Shown in pieces: positions 13,515 through 21,392 of a stretch of DNA of 53,467 bases (its first letter is position 1; each line of letters begins with the position of its first letter). Source of the stretch: a virus. The stretch covers positions 1 through 53,467 of the IMG/VR virus record IMGVR_UViG_3300010354_003850. One strand, given 5' to 3'. The position numbers and the translations under genes are program-made. The notes beneath the pieces were generated by a model. That model was given only the letters and a program-made list of their open reading frames with translations. It was not told the DNA's origin and did not search any database.

Positions 13515-13820
13515 ATGCGTCAGAGAACAGGTGTGATTGAGAATATTCGTACTGGTACTTTTTTCATGGCTGTGGGTGTCGTTGCTTCGGCGGCGGCTTG
13601 CTACTTCGCATGGACCGGCAACCTTGCCGTGGCGATTGGTCTTGTTGCCGTTGGTGGACTGCTACATGCCGCAGGGAGCGCAGTTTCCTTTGCGAACGAG
13701 CGTCTTGAGTCGGTAACTACCGAGTACCGTGAGCGGGAGAACACCCGTGAAATCTGGACAAACATCAGCCGCATCGAAGATCGGCTTGAAGAGTTGCAGA
13801 CAAAGCGCAGCACCAAGTAA
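13515..13820 (+). CDS. Small membrane protein with two transmembrane helices and a coiled-coil tail
   Basis: A protein of 101 residues. ATG 13515 is chosen over the in-frame ATG 13413 because a strong promoter (13435-13463) lies between them and AGGAG is seven bases before 13515. Two hydrophobic segments (GTFFMAVGVVASAAACYFAW and LAVAIGLVAVGGLLHAAGSA) are joined by a short turn, and a charged helical tail follows (RENTREIWTNISRIEDRLEELQ) that would face the cytoplasm. An early inner-membrane protein is inferred; role unknown. Confidence 0.65.
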   Translation: MRQRTGVIENIRTGTFFMAVGVVASAAACYFAWTGNLAVAIGLVAVGGLLHAAGSAVSFANERLESVTTEYRERENTREIWTNISRIEDRLEELQTKRSTK

Positions 13821-13841
13821 GATTCATTGTAATCTTATTTG

Positions 13842-13875
13842 GGGAGGGGGGTTCCGCTACTCCCCCCTCCCTTTT
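13842..13875 (+). terminator. Strong rho-independent terminator
   Basis: A perfect 10-bp stem GGGAGGGGGG/CCCCCCTCCC (13842-13851/13862-13871) with a ten-base loop is followed by TTTT. Confidence 0.9.
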
Positions 13876-13879
13876 GCTA

Positions 13880-13953
13880 GGCCCCATCGTCTAGTCGGTC
13901 TAGGACACCTCCCTTTCACGGAGATAACAGGGGTTCGAATCCCCTTGGGGTCA
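13880..13953 (+). tRNA. tRNA-Glu (TTC)
   Basis: A 74-nt cloverleaf: acceptor GGCCCCA/TGGGGTC, anticodon loop CTTTCAC (TTC), T-arm AGGGG-TTCGAAT-CCCCT, discriminator A. The anticodon stem CCTCC/GGAGA has a mismatched outer pair. Confidence 0.93.
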
Positions 13954-13961
13954 TTGGAGAG

Positions 13962-13968
13962 ATAAATA
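13962..13968 (+). promoter_or_regulatory. T4-type late promoter (ATAAATA), leaderless
   Basis: ATAAATA overlaps the first base of ATG 13968. Transcription should start near 13974, after that ATG, so the usable start is ATG 13977, three bases downstream. Confidence 0.7.
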
Positions 13969-13976
13969 TGGAAGAT

Positions 13977-15125
13977 ATGCAATCGTTTAGCGAATTCGCC
14001 GTAGAAATCACCGATGTCCTCAAGGAATCCACCGAGGGGCATAAGTTTCAAAACGACTTGGCAAAGAAGATTCTTGCTTCCCTGACACCACAGCAGCGCA
14101 AGAAGGTCAAGGTAGTTGTCGCTCCTCCAAGTTCCACCCTTCCTGACATATCGATTATTCACAAGGACTATCCGAACGAGCCGCTGATCATCGAATGCAA
14201 ACTCGACAATGCACAGTCTGGCGGCATCACATGGGTGTTTGATGGTTCAAATTGGCAGTTCTCTACCCGTTCTGCACGGGCGAAGAGAATGTGCGAGTTG
14301 GACGATCCAACTCTGTGCGTCACCGTCATTGACATGGTTAAGAGTCCGCTCGTTCGAAACCGGATCGACAAGATTCAGTCGGAGTTGGGCAAGTGGTTCC
14401 CCGAACTATCAAGCAACAAGATTCCATTTCAGGCTTGCAAGGAATTCTGGCCCACCCTACTAGACAAGTACACCACGCATGACGAGGGCGGGAAGTGGCA
14501 GATTCCTGTCAGCAATACCTTCTGGAAGACATTGAACTCGCTCATGAAAAATGACCACTTCCTTGCCATCAGGGGATCGGGTTTGTTCCGTGTGGGTGGT
14601 GCAAAGTATCCTAGTTGGTTTCAGCCAACCAAGGAATTCCTTGCCACGATGCCTATTGTTTCGGAAATCACCGCAGCCCCAAAAGGAAACCTTGAACTTC
14701 GCCTGAAGCAGTCAGGAATGAAGCAGCGCAAGTTGCAAGCCAACCGTGTGCTACACATTCACTCCACCACAAAGCCAACGGTCGGACAGCATGTCCATGT
14801 TCAAGAATTGGGGAGCCTTGGTAAGAGTGGTGATTACAACGCACCAATCGGTCTGATCAGCAGCAAGGGTTCGACAACATACATCGTCAGTTCATCGGAG
14901 TCCGGTTCGATTGGGCAGATCAAGACAATTCATTCCGTGACACTAGATCCCAAGAGTGCCAACAAGAAGAGCGGGGACAAGGTATGGATCGTCAAGTGTG
15001 ATCTGAATCACCGTGTTGGCACGATCACTTTTGAGACCAACCTTCGTATCATTGACATCGATGTGAAGAGTGGAGTCAACCTTGAGACTAGTGCGGAAGA
15101 CTTTGCCCTGTTCTTCAAGGCATAA
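13977..15125 (+). CDS. Capsid-targeted PD-(D/E)XK-type nuclease-like protein
   Basis: A protein of 382 residues. ATG 13977 is favoured over 13968 because the late promoter overlaps the earlier codon and because it yields MQSFSEFAVE, close to T4 MKTYQEFIAE, followed by ITDVLKE. The nuclease signature is LPDISII (Asp57) then EPLIIECKLDNAQSGG (Glu73-x-Lys75), the PD...E-x-K pattern of restriction-like enzymes. A central helical region and a C-terminal beta-rich ~130 residues (LHIHSTTKPTVGQHVHVQEL, KVWIVKCDLNHRVGTITFE) complete it. Inferred to be packaged and delivered to cut host DNA or rival DNA; activity is untested. Confidence 0.7.
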   Translation: MQSFSEFAVEITDVLKESTEGHKFQNDLAKKILASLTPQQRKKVKVVVAPPSSTLPDISIIHKDYPNEPLIIECKLDNAQSGGITWVFDGSNWQFSTRSARAKRMCELDDPTLCVTVIDMVKSPLVRNRIDKIQSELGKWFPELSSNKIPFQACKEFWPTLLDKYTTHDEGGKWQIPVSNTFWKTLNSLMKNDHFLAIRGSGLFRVGGAKYPSWFQPTKEFLATMPIVSEITAAPKGNLELRLKQSGMKQRKLQANRVLHIHSTTKPTVGQHVHVQELGSLGKSGDYNAPIGLISSKGSTTYIVSSSESGSIGQIKTIHSVTLDPKSANKKSGDKVWIVKCDLNHRVGTITFETNLRIIDIDVKSGVNLETSAEDFALFFKA

Positions 15126-15127
15126 AA

Positions 15128-15146
15128 TCTGATACTTTTCATCAGA
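15128..15146 (+). other. Short RNA hairpin after the nuclease gene
   Basis: TCTGAT (15128-15133) pairs with ATCAGA (15141-15146) around ACTTTTC. No T-run follows, so it is more likely a 3'-end stability element than a terminator. Confidence 0.35.
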
Positions 15147-15163
15147 ACGAACCGAAGGGAATG

Positions 15164-15170
15164 ATAAATA
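15164..15170 (+). promoter_or_regulatory. T4-type late promoter (ATAAATA)
   Basis: ATAAATA with predicted start near 15176, giving a ~28-base leader with GGAGG (15196-15200) before ATG 15204. Confidence 0.65.
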
Positions 15171-15203
15171 ACCTTTGGGCAGATGCCTCCGTTTGGAGGG
15201 GTT

Positions 15204-15902
15204 ATGAGGAGACTGTTGGTATTCACAGTCGCTCTGGTTCTTGCGGCAGGAACCATCCTCAAGGGTAAACAACCCGAAGTAGTCAGCACCCAAACAAACA
15301 TAGCAGAACAAGTCATGAATCTCGCTGTTGAGATTCATGCTATCAAAGACGGAAACATAGGAGTCGGATCAGGCGTTCTTTACAGAGCGAACGGAGAACT
15401 ATATGTTCTCACCGCAGCGCATGTAGTGGAAGAAGGTGCGATGTGTCTCATCGACCAGAAATCTATTGACGATGATTCGGTATGCAAAATGTGGCAAGGC
15501 GAGGTGGTTGCTCGGGACAATGATTCCGATTGGGCAATCATCCGGCTCGTAGGGGAATCACAAGGCATCAGAGTTGGAACAACTTTCATGCCCTCACCCC
15601 TACGGGTCGGAAACGAAGTTTATGTCGTTGGTTCACCTTTGGGAGAAGAAAACACTATTACCGAGGGCATCGTTGCAAATCATAAAAGGTCTGTGTCGTG
15701 GAACAACGACAGACACACAGTCATAACATGCAACGGTGCCCCCGGTTCTAGTGGAGGAGGAGTGTACGATGCGAAAACAGGAAAATGCATTGGTATCGTT
15801 GTTCGACTCAATTGTGGGGCAAACCTTTTGTATGTTGTTTCAATCGAAACGATACTCAAGGATTTGGAAGAAATGGGTAAGTCATCTTTGCTTCCCTCTT
15901 GA
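15204..15902 (+). CDS. Exported trypsin-like serine protease
   Basis: A protein of 232 residues. ATG 15204 is chosen over ATG 15183 because GGAGG precedes it and it starts a textbook signal peptide (MRRLLVFTVALVLAAG). The chymotrypsin-fold triad is visible: His73 in LTAAHVV, Asp109 in DSDWAII, Ser183 in GAPGSSGGG. Length and layout fit the HtrA/Deg protease domain without a PDZ domain. After export it would work in the periplasm, possibly on envelope or competing-phage proteins, or in lysis. Its final codons contain the -35 box of the clamp-gene promoter. Confidence 0.8.
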   Translation: MRRLLVFTVALVLAAGTILKGKQPEVVSTQTNIAEQVMNLAVEIHAIKDGNIGVGSGVLYRANGELYVLTAAHVVEEGAMCLIDQKSIDDDSVCKMWQGEVVARDNDSDWAIIRLVGESQGIRVGTTFMPSPLRVGNEVYVVGSPLGEENTITEGIVANHKRSVSWNNDRHTVITCNGAPGSSGGGVYDAKTGKCIGIVVRLNCGANLLYVVSIETILKDLEEMGKSSLLPS

Positions 15903-15926
15903 CTTCAGGGCTAAACAGGCTATGAT
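15899..15926 (+). promoter_or_regulatory. Early sigma-70 promoter for the replisome genes
   Basis: TTGACT (15899-15904), 16-base spacer, TATGAT (15921-15926). The leader of ~32 bases contains AAGGAG (15947-15952) before ATG 15965. Confidence 0.8.
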
Positions 15927-15964
15927 CCCTGTAACTCTACGAGTCAAAGGAGACCGTCTACATC

Positions 15965-16657
15965 ATGAGCGCAACAATGAACAAGATCACCATTTCATCT
16001 GACACGCTGAACATCCTCAAGAATTTTGCATCGATCAACAGCAACCTCCATGTCAAGCCGGGGCAGACGATCACCACGATCTCTCCTTCGGCAACCATCC
16101 TTGCAGAAGCCAAGGTAGAGGAGTCTTTCGACACCGAGTTCGGAATTTGGGACATGGCGAAGTTCCTGTCCACAGTCAGCCTGTTCAAGGATGCCGAGTT
16201 CTCTTTCGAGGACACCCATGTGACGATCAGTTCTGCGGGTTCCAAGGCATCGGTCAAGTATTTCTACAGCGACCCGCAACTCCTAACCAAGTCGGACAAG
16301 AAGATCACGATGCCCAAGATTGCGGTATCGTTCCTTCTCAACTCCAATGACATGGCGGCGATTCTCAAGGCGGCATCGGTGCTTCAGGCTCCCGACATGT
16401 GCATTGAATCCTGCGATGACGGTGTGTGCATCCGTGTGTGCGACAAGAAGGATCCGACCGCACACAGTTGGAGTCTGACCGTTGCGGAGAACCCCGATAA
16501 TTCGACCTTCAAGTTCTGGTTCAAGGTGGAAAACCTCAAGATGATTGCCGGTGACTACAATGTGCAACTCGCAGAGAAGCGTGTTGCCAAGTTCGAAGGG
16601 ACTACGATCCCCGTGAACTATTGGGTCGCAATGGAATCAGACAGCAGCAAGGGATAA
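15965..16657 (+). CDS. 45: Sliding clamp (DNA polymerase processivity factor, gp45)
   Basis: A protein of 230 residues, the length of T4 gp45. Recognisable features are the N-terminal KITISSDTLNILKNFASINSNL, the central MPKIAVSFLLNSNDMAAILKAASVLQAPD, and the end VNYWVAMESDSSKG, which closely follows T4-type clamps. It forms a trimeric ring that tethers DNA polymerase and, in T4, also the late RNA polymerase via gp33. That fits the many late promoters here. ATG 15977 is a possible internal alternative. Three bases separate it from the clamp loader gene, the T4 order 45-44-62-regA. Confidence 0.93.
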   Translation: MSATMNKITISSDTLNILKNFASINSNLHVKPGQTITTISPSATILAEAKVEESFDTEFGIWDMAKFLSTVSLFKDAEFSFEDTHVTISSAGSKASVKYFYSDPQLLTKSDKKITMPKIAVSFLLNSNDMAAILKAASVLQAPDMCIESCDDGVCIRVCDKKDPTAHSWSLTVAENPDNSTFKFWFKVENLKMIAGDYNVQLAEKRVAKFEGTTIPVNYWVAMESDSSKG

Positions 16658-16660
16658 TTC

Positions 16661-17593
16661 ATGAACGATCTCCTCGTAGAGAAGTATCGACCCCGAAAGG
16701 TGTCGGAGTGTGTCCTTCCCGAAGCACTATCCGACACCTTCGGGGACATGGTTAAGTCGGAGGACATTCCAAATATGATCCTCTGTGGTGGTGCGGGCTG
16801 CGGCAAGACAACCGTAGCCCGTGCCTTGTGCGATGAACTCAATCGTGATGTGCTGTTCATCAACGCATCCGAAGATGGCGGCATCGATACCTTGCGTACC
16901 CGAATTCGGCAGTTCGCTTCTGCGGTATCGTTGGGTGGTGGTCACAAGGTTGTCATCCTAGACGAGGCTGATTACCTGAACCCACAGTCTACGCAACCCG
17001 CTCTCCGTGGTTTCATCGAAGAGTTTGCCAAGAACTGCCGCTTCATCCTCACATGCAACTTCAAGCATCGGATCATCGAACCGCTGCACAGCCGCTGCAC
17101 ATGCATCGACTTCAAGATTCCTGCGAAGGAGAAGCCGAAGATGGCGAAGCAGTTCTTGGACAGGACGAAGGATATTCTTTCCAAAGAATCTATTGAGTCT
17201 GATGACCGTGTTCTTGCGGAACTTATCATTCGGCACTTTCCCGATTTCCGCCGTGTCTTGAATGAGATTCAGCGGTACTCCGTATCGGGTGCGATTGATG
17301 CAGGGATTCTTGTTGCTGCTGATGTTGGGGTGGAATCGCTCGTCAAAGCCTTGAAGAGCAAGAACTTCAATGAGATTCGCAAGTGGGTGGTGGACAACGG
17401 GGACAGGGACACAGCCCATGTTTTCCGCAAGATTTATGAAACCCTCGTAGATCAACTGCAACCCGCATCTGTCCCACAGGCAGTTCTCACTCTTTCGGAG
17501 TATCAGCACAGGGCGGCGTTTGCCGCCGATCAGGAGATCAACCTCGCCGCTTGTTGCATTATGTTGGCATCGGAATGCTCCTTCAAATCCTAA
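16661..17593 (+). CDS. 44: Clamp loader large subunit, AAA+ ATPase (gp44)
   Basis: A protein of 310 residues. It opens with the clamp-loader box VEKYRPRKVSECVLP, then Walker A CGGAGCGKTT (about 42-51), Walker B VVILDEADYL (~96-105), sensor 1 ILTCNF, and SRC (LHSRCTCIDF) typical of the RFC/gp44 family. With gp62 it opens and loads gp45. Immediately upstream is the clamp and downstream are an unknown gene and gp62, so the operon is conserved except for the insertion. Confidence 0.93.
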   Translation: MNDLLVEKYRPRKVSECVLPEALSDTFGDMVKSEDIPNMILCGGAGCGKTTVARALCDELNRDVLFINASEDGGIDTLRTRIRQFASAVSLGGGHKVVILDEADYLNPQSTQPALRGFIEEFAKNCRFILTCNFKHRIIEPLHSRCTCIDFKIPAKEKPKMAKQFLDRTKDILSKESIESDDRVLAELIIRHFPDFRRVLNEIQRYSVSGAIDAGILVAADVGVESLVKALKSKNFNEIRKWVVDNGDRDTAHVFRKIYETLVDQLQPASVPQAVLTLSEYQHRAAFAADQEINLAACCIMLASECSFKS

Positions 17594-17596
17594 ATA
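17590..17596 (+). promoter_or_regulatory. T4-type late promoter (CTAAATA)
   Basis: CTAAATA overlaps the gp44 stop codon. The start near 17602 precedes GGGAGG and ATG 17620. Confidence 0.55.
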
Positions 17597-17619
17597 GAAG
17601 TGACGAAGGGAGGCACGGT

Positions 17620-18348
17620 ATGGTTGTAAAGAGCCTCAATGATCTTTCCATCACGATCCATGAGATCGGGAAAAGATACAACATTCAGAATTACATCGAT
17701 GAGTTCCGTACATCGATGACGAACGAAGTGAGTCAGAAGTTTTGGGATGAATTCAATTCGATTCGAACCACTCCTGTTGGAGAAATTGCAAATCCTTTGG
17801 AGAAGATCATGCTTCTCTCAAGTGTCATCAGCAATGAGGAGTTGGAAAAGGTATCGAAAATCAATCAGCGGCTTGACAAGAAGTATTCGTACACGGACTT
17901 TCTGAAAGAGTGTGAAAGTGCCCGTCAGGCTTTCCTGCGTGAGCGCAAGACATACTTCGCCATGAAAGTAGCAAAAAAGCACAGCGATGATTCGGGGAAC
18001 GGTGGACTTGGTTCCTACTTGGATATCACAGGAATGACCGATGTCATGCTTGCAGAATGGCTAGATTCTTTGTTGGAGAAAATCTATCCCGATCATCTAG
18101 ACATTGAATACGAAGATATGTCGGGAAAGAAAATCAAGACAAAGATATCTCACCGTGTCTGCGTTGTCGGACCGGATTATGTTGAAGCACCGCTGATTGA
18201 TCGGTATCATGGCAGCAATGCATATGATCAGTTCCTCCTTCATTCGGTCTATGACATCAAAAAGCGTAAGTGGGTTTATGTTCCCATGCGCCTCATCGTG
18301 AGCGTCAAGAGTGAGGACATTGACATTGAGAAGATTGACTTAACATGA
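17620..18348 (+). CDS. Unknown protein between clamp-loader genes
   Basis: A protein of 242 residues; GGGAGG lies 6 bases before ATG 17620. The first half is helical and charged (IHEIGKRYNIQNYIDEFRTSM, KECESARQAFLRERKTYFAMK); the second half has beta segments (KTKISHRVCVVGPDYVEAPLID, KWVYVPMRLIVSVKSEDIDIE). No family is recognised. It ends in an ATGA overlap with gp62. Because its own late promoter precedes it, the pair 17620-gp62 may be transcribed both early and late. Confidence 0.6.
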   Translation: MVVKSLNDLSITIHEIGKRYNIQNYIDEFRTSMTNEVSQKFWDEFNSIRTTPVGEIANPLEKIMLLSSVISNEELEKVSKINQRLDKKYSYTDFLKECESARQAFLRERKTYFAMKVAKKHSDDSGNGGLGSYLDITGMTDVMLAEWLDSLLEKIYPDHLDIEYEDMSGKKIKTKISHRVCVVGPDYVEAPLIDRYHGSNAYDQFLLHSVYDIKKRKWVYVPMRLIVSVKSEDIDIEKIDLT

Positions 18349-18740
18349 GCAAACTAACCCCGTTCGACTTCATCAAAAGCATCAACGAAAAGACCGGAAA
18401 CATGATGGGCATAAACCCCGAGGCAGAGCGGGACTATGTTCCGTTTATCGTCAACCGGGGGCTTTCCTACAGCCCCGATACGATTTTTTATGCCAATGAA
18501 ATGAACTGCCTGCCCCTAGCGGACAAGAGAATGCAGTATGACTATCTCTACCACTCCGTCCGTAAACGCAAGAGATTTGATAAGTGGATCAAGCAGGACG
18601 AGCAGGACGAGGATTTGCTTGATGCGATCATGCTTGCTTATGGGGTGAGCAGGAAGAGGGCGATTGAATACATTCGTTTGTTGTCGAAGGAGCGGATTGA
18701 ATCCCTCCGAAAGAGCAGAGGTGGCTCTAATGCTAAATAA
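18345..18740 (+). CDS. 62: Clamp loader small subunit (gp62)
   Basis: A protein of 131 residues. The segment FIVNRGLSYSPDTIFYANEMNCLPLADKRMQYDYLYHSVRKRKRFDKW is the hallmark of marine T4-like gp62: VNR.LS...DT...AN.MN....L....QYD.L....R...RF..W. It is shorter than T4 gp62 (187), as in cyanophages. It bridges gp44 subunits to the clamp. The C-terminus (AIEYIRLLSKERIESLRKSRG) is helical. Confidence 0.88.
   Translation: MSKLTPFDFIKSINEKTGNMMGINPEAERDYVPFIVNRGLSYSPDTIFYANEMNCLPLADKRMQYDYLYHSVRKRKRFDKWIKQDEQDEDLLDAIMLAYGVSRKRAIEYIRLLSKERIESLRKSRGGSNAK
18733..18739 (+). promoter_or_regulatory. T4-type late promoter (CTAAATA)
   Basis: CTAAATA at the end of gp62; predicted start ~18745, ahead of regA. 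Confidence 0.5.
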
Positions 18741-18772
18741 TCGGAGAATCTTTACTAGGGAAGCATTGAGCC

Positions 18773-19195
18773 GTGAATACAGACGATATTGTGAGCAATC
18801 TGGTTGAGGTGAGTTTGCCGTCACCCGACAACTTCTTGAAGGTCAAGGAAACCCTGACCCGAATCGGCATCTCTTCAAAGACAGAGAAGAAACTGTATCA
18901 GTCGTGCCACATCCTGCACAAGCGGGGCAAGTATTACATCGTCCATTTCAAGGAACTCTTCATGCTTGATGGGCTTGAGAACGACTTCAGCGACTCTGAC
19001 AAGGGGCGTAGAAATACGATTGCAAACCTGTTGGAGCAATGGGGCTTGGTAAAGATTGTTAATCCCGCAAAGACCAAGGAACCTGTTTGTCCGATCTCTC
19101 ACTTCAAGATTCTCCCTTTCGGTGAAAAGAAGGATTGGGAATTGATCCCGAAGTATCGGATTGGGATTCGCAAGAAACCGCTTGACGAAGCCTGA
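18773..19195 (+). CDS. regA: Translational repressor RegA
   Basis: A protein of 140 residues from GTG 18773; AGGGAAG lies upstream. The diagnostic block NFLKVKETLTRIGISSKTEKKLYQSCHILHKRGKYYIVHFKELF is nearly the T4 RegA sequence, followed by NTIANLLEQWGLVKIV and WELIPKYRIG. RegA binds the start regions of early mRNAs, including clamp and loader messages, and shuts off their translation. T4 RegA is 122 residues; the extra length is at the N-terminus, so a start slightly downstream is possible. Confidence 0.93.
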   Translation: MNTDDIVSNLVEVSLPSPDNFLKVKETLTRIGISSKTEKKLYQSCHILHKRGKYYIVHFKELFMLDGLENDFSDSDKGRRNTIANLLEQWGLVKIVNPAKTKEPVCPISHFKILPFGEKKDWELIPKYRIGIRKKPLDEA

Positions 19196-19209
19196 TCTTG
19201 GTGTAGACT
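19182..19209 (+). promoter_or_regulatory. Early sigma-70 promoter
   Basis: TTGACG (19182-19187), 16-base spacer, TAGACT (19204-19209); drives the dUTPase gene. Confidence 0.6.
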
Positions 19210-19235
19210 GACACAATCTATTTGAGGTATTCATT

Positions 19236-19781
19236 ATGAGTGATCGTGTTGTCACGCTAGGTTTTCACAAACTGCATCCGTCCGCATTTCCTCCTGCATA
19301 CGCAACCGAGGAGTCGGCGTGTTTTGACATCCGTGTTTGCCTTCCTGCGGGCAAGCGTGAGGTGGATGCATGGGACAAGAACAGCAGCAACTTCAAGACG
19401 ATGGCTTTCGTTGATGAAGTTCGTGGTGACAAGGACGCATCGATCATTCTTCGTCCCGGCAACAGGATTCTCCTGCCGACACAACTTGTCCTAGACATAC
19501 CCCGAGGATATTCGGTTCGACTGCACATGCGGTCAGGATTGGCGATCAAGGGGGGTTTGATGCTTTCGAACTGCGAAGGAGTTATCGACTCCGATTACAC
19601 GCAGCAACTGATGGTTCCTGTAACCAATACAAGCACGACCGATATTAAGATAACTCATGGCGACCGCATCTGCCAAGGCGAAATCGTGGAAAAAATCTAC
19701 ACGAACTTCGTGCAACTTGCCGATGAAGTAAAAGGGAAGACCGACCGTAGCGGCGGGTTCGGCTCCACAGGAAAGTCTTAA
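19236..19781 (+). CDS. dut: dUTPase (deoxyuridine triphosphate nucleotidohydrolase)
   Basis: A protein of 181 residues. All five trimeric dUTPase motifs are seen: CFDIR (motif 1), RSGLAIKGGLML (2), GVIDSDYT (3), GDRICQGEIV (4) and DRSGGFGSTG (5). The ~40-residue insertion between motifs 1 and 2 (DAWDKNSSNFKTMAFVDEVR) makes it longer than the usual 150 residues. It hydrolyses dUTP to dUMP, feeding ThyX (51152-51829) and keeping uracil out of DNA. T4 itself uses a different dCTPase/dUTPase. Confidence 0.92.
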   Translation: MSDRVVTLGFHKLHPSAFPPAYATEESACFDIRVCLPAGKREVDAWDKNSSNFKTMAFVDEVRGDKDASIILRPGNRILLPTQLVLDIPRGYSVRLHMRSGLAIKGGLMLSNCEGVIDSDYTQQLMVPVTNTSTTDIKITHGDRICQGEIVEKIYTNFVQLADEVKGKTDRSGGFGSTGKS

Positions 19782-20608
19782 TGTCCGAAAACGAAGAACT
19801 GGAGATTCAGGCGAATAACGAGGATGATCCACATCCTTTTATCATCGCATATGAGTTTTTGCAGTCGCCATCCATTTCTGACTATGAGTTGGTTGCATCC
19901 TCCGACTCTCCGAAAAGAAATTGGATGGACAACACTCAAGAAAAGTTTGCGTATCGATGCTTGCCCCTACTGATGGCAAACACAATTGGATGGCAAATCA
20001 AAACACGGTTTGCTTTCATGGCTGTATGGAATGGTGGCGACAGAATCCAAGACCTTGTGGTTGCCTTCCTTGACAATGACAAGAGACATACCAAATCGGT
20101 TGTTTCACATTTCGGTTCTGGGATATTGACATTCCAATTGCCGTGGCATTTTAGGACAAGTCCGGGACATAATCTCTTCGTCACAGGACCGACTAACGAA
20201 CCACGAAAAGACATTGCTCCTTTGTCGGGCATCGTTGAAACTGATTGGTTGCCCTTCACATTTACAATGAATTGGAAGGTTCTTGAAAAGAATGTTCCTG
20301 TGGTGTTTCAACCGGGGGATGTTGTCTGCCAATTCTTTCCGTATCCAAGGGGATATCCCGAAAAGTTTCTTGCCATGCGGCAGGACATCACTTCAAATCC
20401 AAGCGTAAACAACGAATATCGCAAGTGGTCTTTGTCACGGGAAGAATTTAACCGAAAATTGAAAGACCCGAACTGCACAGAGATTACACGCAAAGATTGG
20501 GAGAAGAATTACTTTTTCGGAGAACACAAAGACGGAACGAAGTTCGAAGAACACCAAACACGGATAAATTCATGTCCGTTCAAACATCCACCGAAAGGAA
20601 AGGCTTAA
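19781..20608 (+). CDS. DUF6065-like protein
   Basis: A protein of 275 residues; its ATG shares one base with the dUTPase stop. The layout (CLPLLMANTIGWQI, FMAVWNGG, VVSHFGSGILTFQLPWHFRTSPGHNLFVTGPTNEP, LSGIVETDWLPFTFTMNWKV, FQPGDVVCQFFPYPRG) is the pattern of a family called DUF6065 seen in phages and bacteria: N..GW, WNG, F..GILT..IP...RT..G..L...GP.N, DW...TFTMN....P......PGE....I.P. It lies in the nucleotide-metabolism block; its biochemical role is unknown. Confidence 0.7.
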   Translation: MSENEELEIQANNEDDPHPFIIAYEFLQSPSISDYELVASSDSPKRNWMDNTQEKFAYRCLPLLMANTIGWQIKTRFAFMAVWNGGDRIQDLVVAFLDNDKRHTKSVVSHFGSGILTFQLPWHFRTSPGHNLFVTGPTNEPRKDIAPLSGIVETDWLPFTFTMNWKVLEKNVPVVFQPGDVVCQFFPYPRGYPEKFLAMRQDITSNPSVNNEYRKWSLSREEFNRKLKDPNCTEITRKDWEKNYFFGEHKDGTKFEEHQTRINSCPFKHPPKGKA

Positions 20609-20610
20609 TT

Positions 20611-21021
20611 ATGCACCGTGATGAACTGCTACAACACCACAAGGTACTATGTTCCAAGGCGTTTGAACTGATGCGCCGCAAGAATGCTGACTATGCAGGA
20701 CGGCATGGAGTCGAACCGTTTGCGAACTTCACTCGGTGTGAAGCCATGGGAATCTGTCGCACCGAAGCGGGTATGCTTGTCCGCATGACCGACAAGATGT
20801 CCCGACTGTCTTCGTTCGTGGAAGCGGGTGTGTTTCAGGTCAAGGATGAAAGTCTAGAGGACACGATCCTTGACATGATCAACTACTCGGTTCTTTTCTA
20901 TTCATACATTCAGTCCAAGAAGGAGGAAGAGCATCATGCATCTAGACCGCACTTCATCGTTGGTGAGAATGTTCACATTCAGCCTATTGAGTCTGATCCT
21001 CCTGCTCCCACAAACGGTTAA
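20611..21021 (+). CDS. Nucleotide-modification-associated domain 1 (DUF1599-like) protein
   Basis: A protein of 136 residues; AAAGG lies seven bases before ATG 20611. The core (AFELMRRKNADYAGRHGVEPFANFTRCEAMG ... RMTDKMSRLSSFVEAG ... LEDTILDMINYSVLF) is the Nmad1/DUF1599 pattern: KN.DY......P..NF, RM.DK..R, DT..D..NY. Such proteins resemble all-alpha NTP pyrophosphatases and are often near base-modification genes. The overlap with the next gene is 86 bases. Confidence 0.75.
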   Translation: MHRDELLQHHKVLCSKAFELMRRKNADYAGRHGVEPFANFTRCEAMGICRTEAGMLVRMTDKMSRLSSFVEAGVFQVKDESLEDTILDMINYSVLFYSYIQSKKEEEHHASRPHFIVGENVHIQPIESDPPAPTNG

Positions 21022-21379
21022 TGCAGGAGAAGTGTCCGATGCAACCCTCGACAAGATCATCCCTGCCTTGGTTAGGGTGGAGTCGAAAGGTGACCCGAAG
21101 GCTGTTGGGGACGGAGGCAGAGCAATCGGCATTCTCCAAATTCACCGATGCTATTGGGAGGATGCGGTCGAATTCGACAAGTCTCTCGGTGGAAAGTACG
21201 AGGACTGCTTCAATCCTGACTACGCCAGACGAGTTGTACGGGCTTACCTCCGCAGATACGGAACCTCCGATTCGACTCTTGAGCAACTGGCAAGAATTCA
21301 TAACGGTGGACCAAAGGGACACAAGAAGTCAGCAACTCTGAAATATTGGGCAAAGGTGAAAAAGGAATTGAGCAAGTAG
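20936..21379 (+). CDS. Exported lysozyme-like transglycosylase
   Basis: A protein of 147 residues; AGGAGG lies 9 bases before ATG 20936 (ATG 20969 would remove the first 11 residues). The signal peptide MFTFSLLSLILLLPQTVNAG is followed by an SLT-type domain: catalytic Glu49 in ALVRVESKGDPKAV, GGRAIGILQI, and the final ARIHNGGPKGH, as in soluble lytic transglycosylases and invertebrate-type lysozymes. It would reach peptidoglycan through the Sec route, for lysis or for wall remodelling. Its 5' 86 bases lie within the upstream gene. Confidence 0.75.
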   Translation: MHLDRTSSLVRMFTFSLLSLILLLPQTVNAGEVSDATLDKIIPALVRVESKGDPKAVGDGGRAIGILQIHRCYWEDAVEFDKSLGGKYEDCFNPDYARRVVRAYLRRYGTSDSTLEQLARIHNGGPKGHKKSATLKYWAKVKKELSK

Positions 21380-21392
21380 ATGTGGTGGATGT

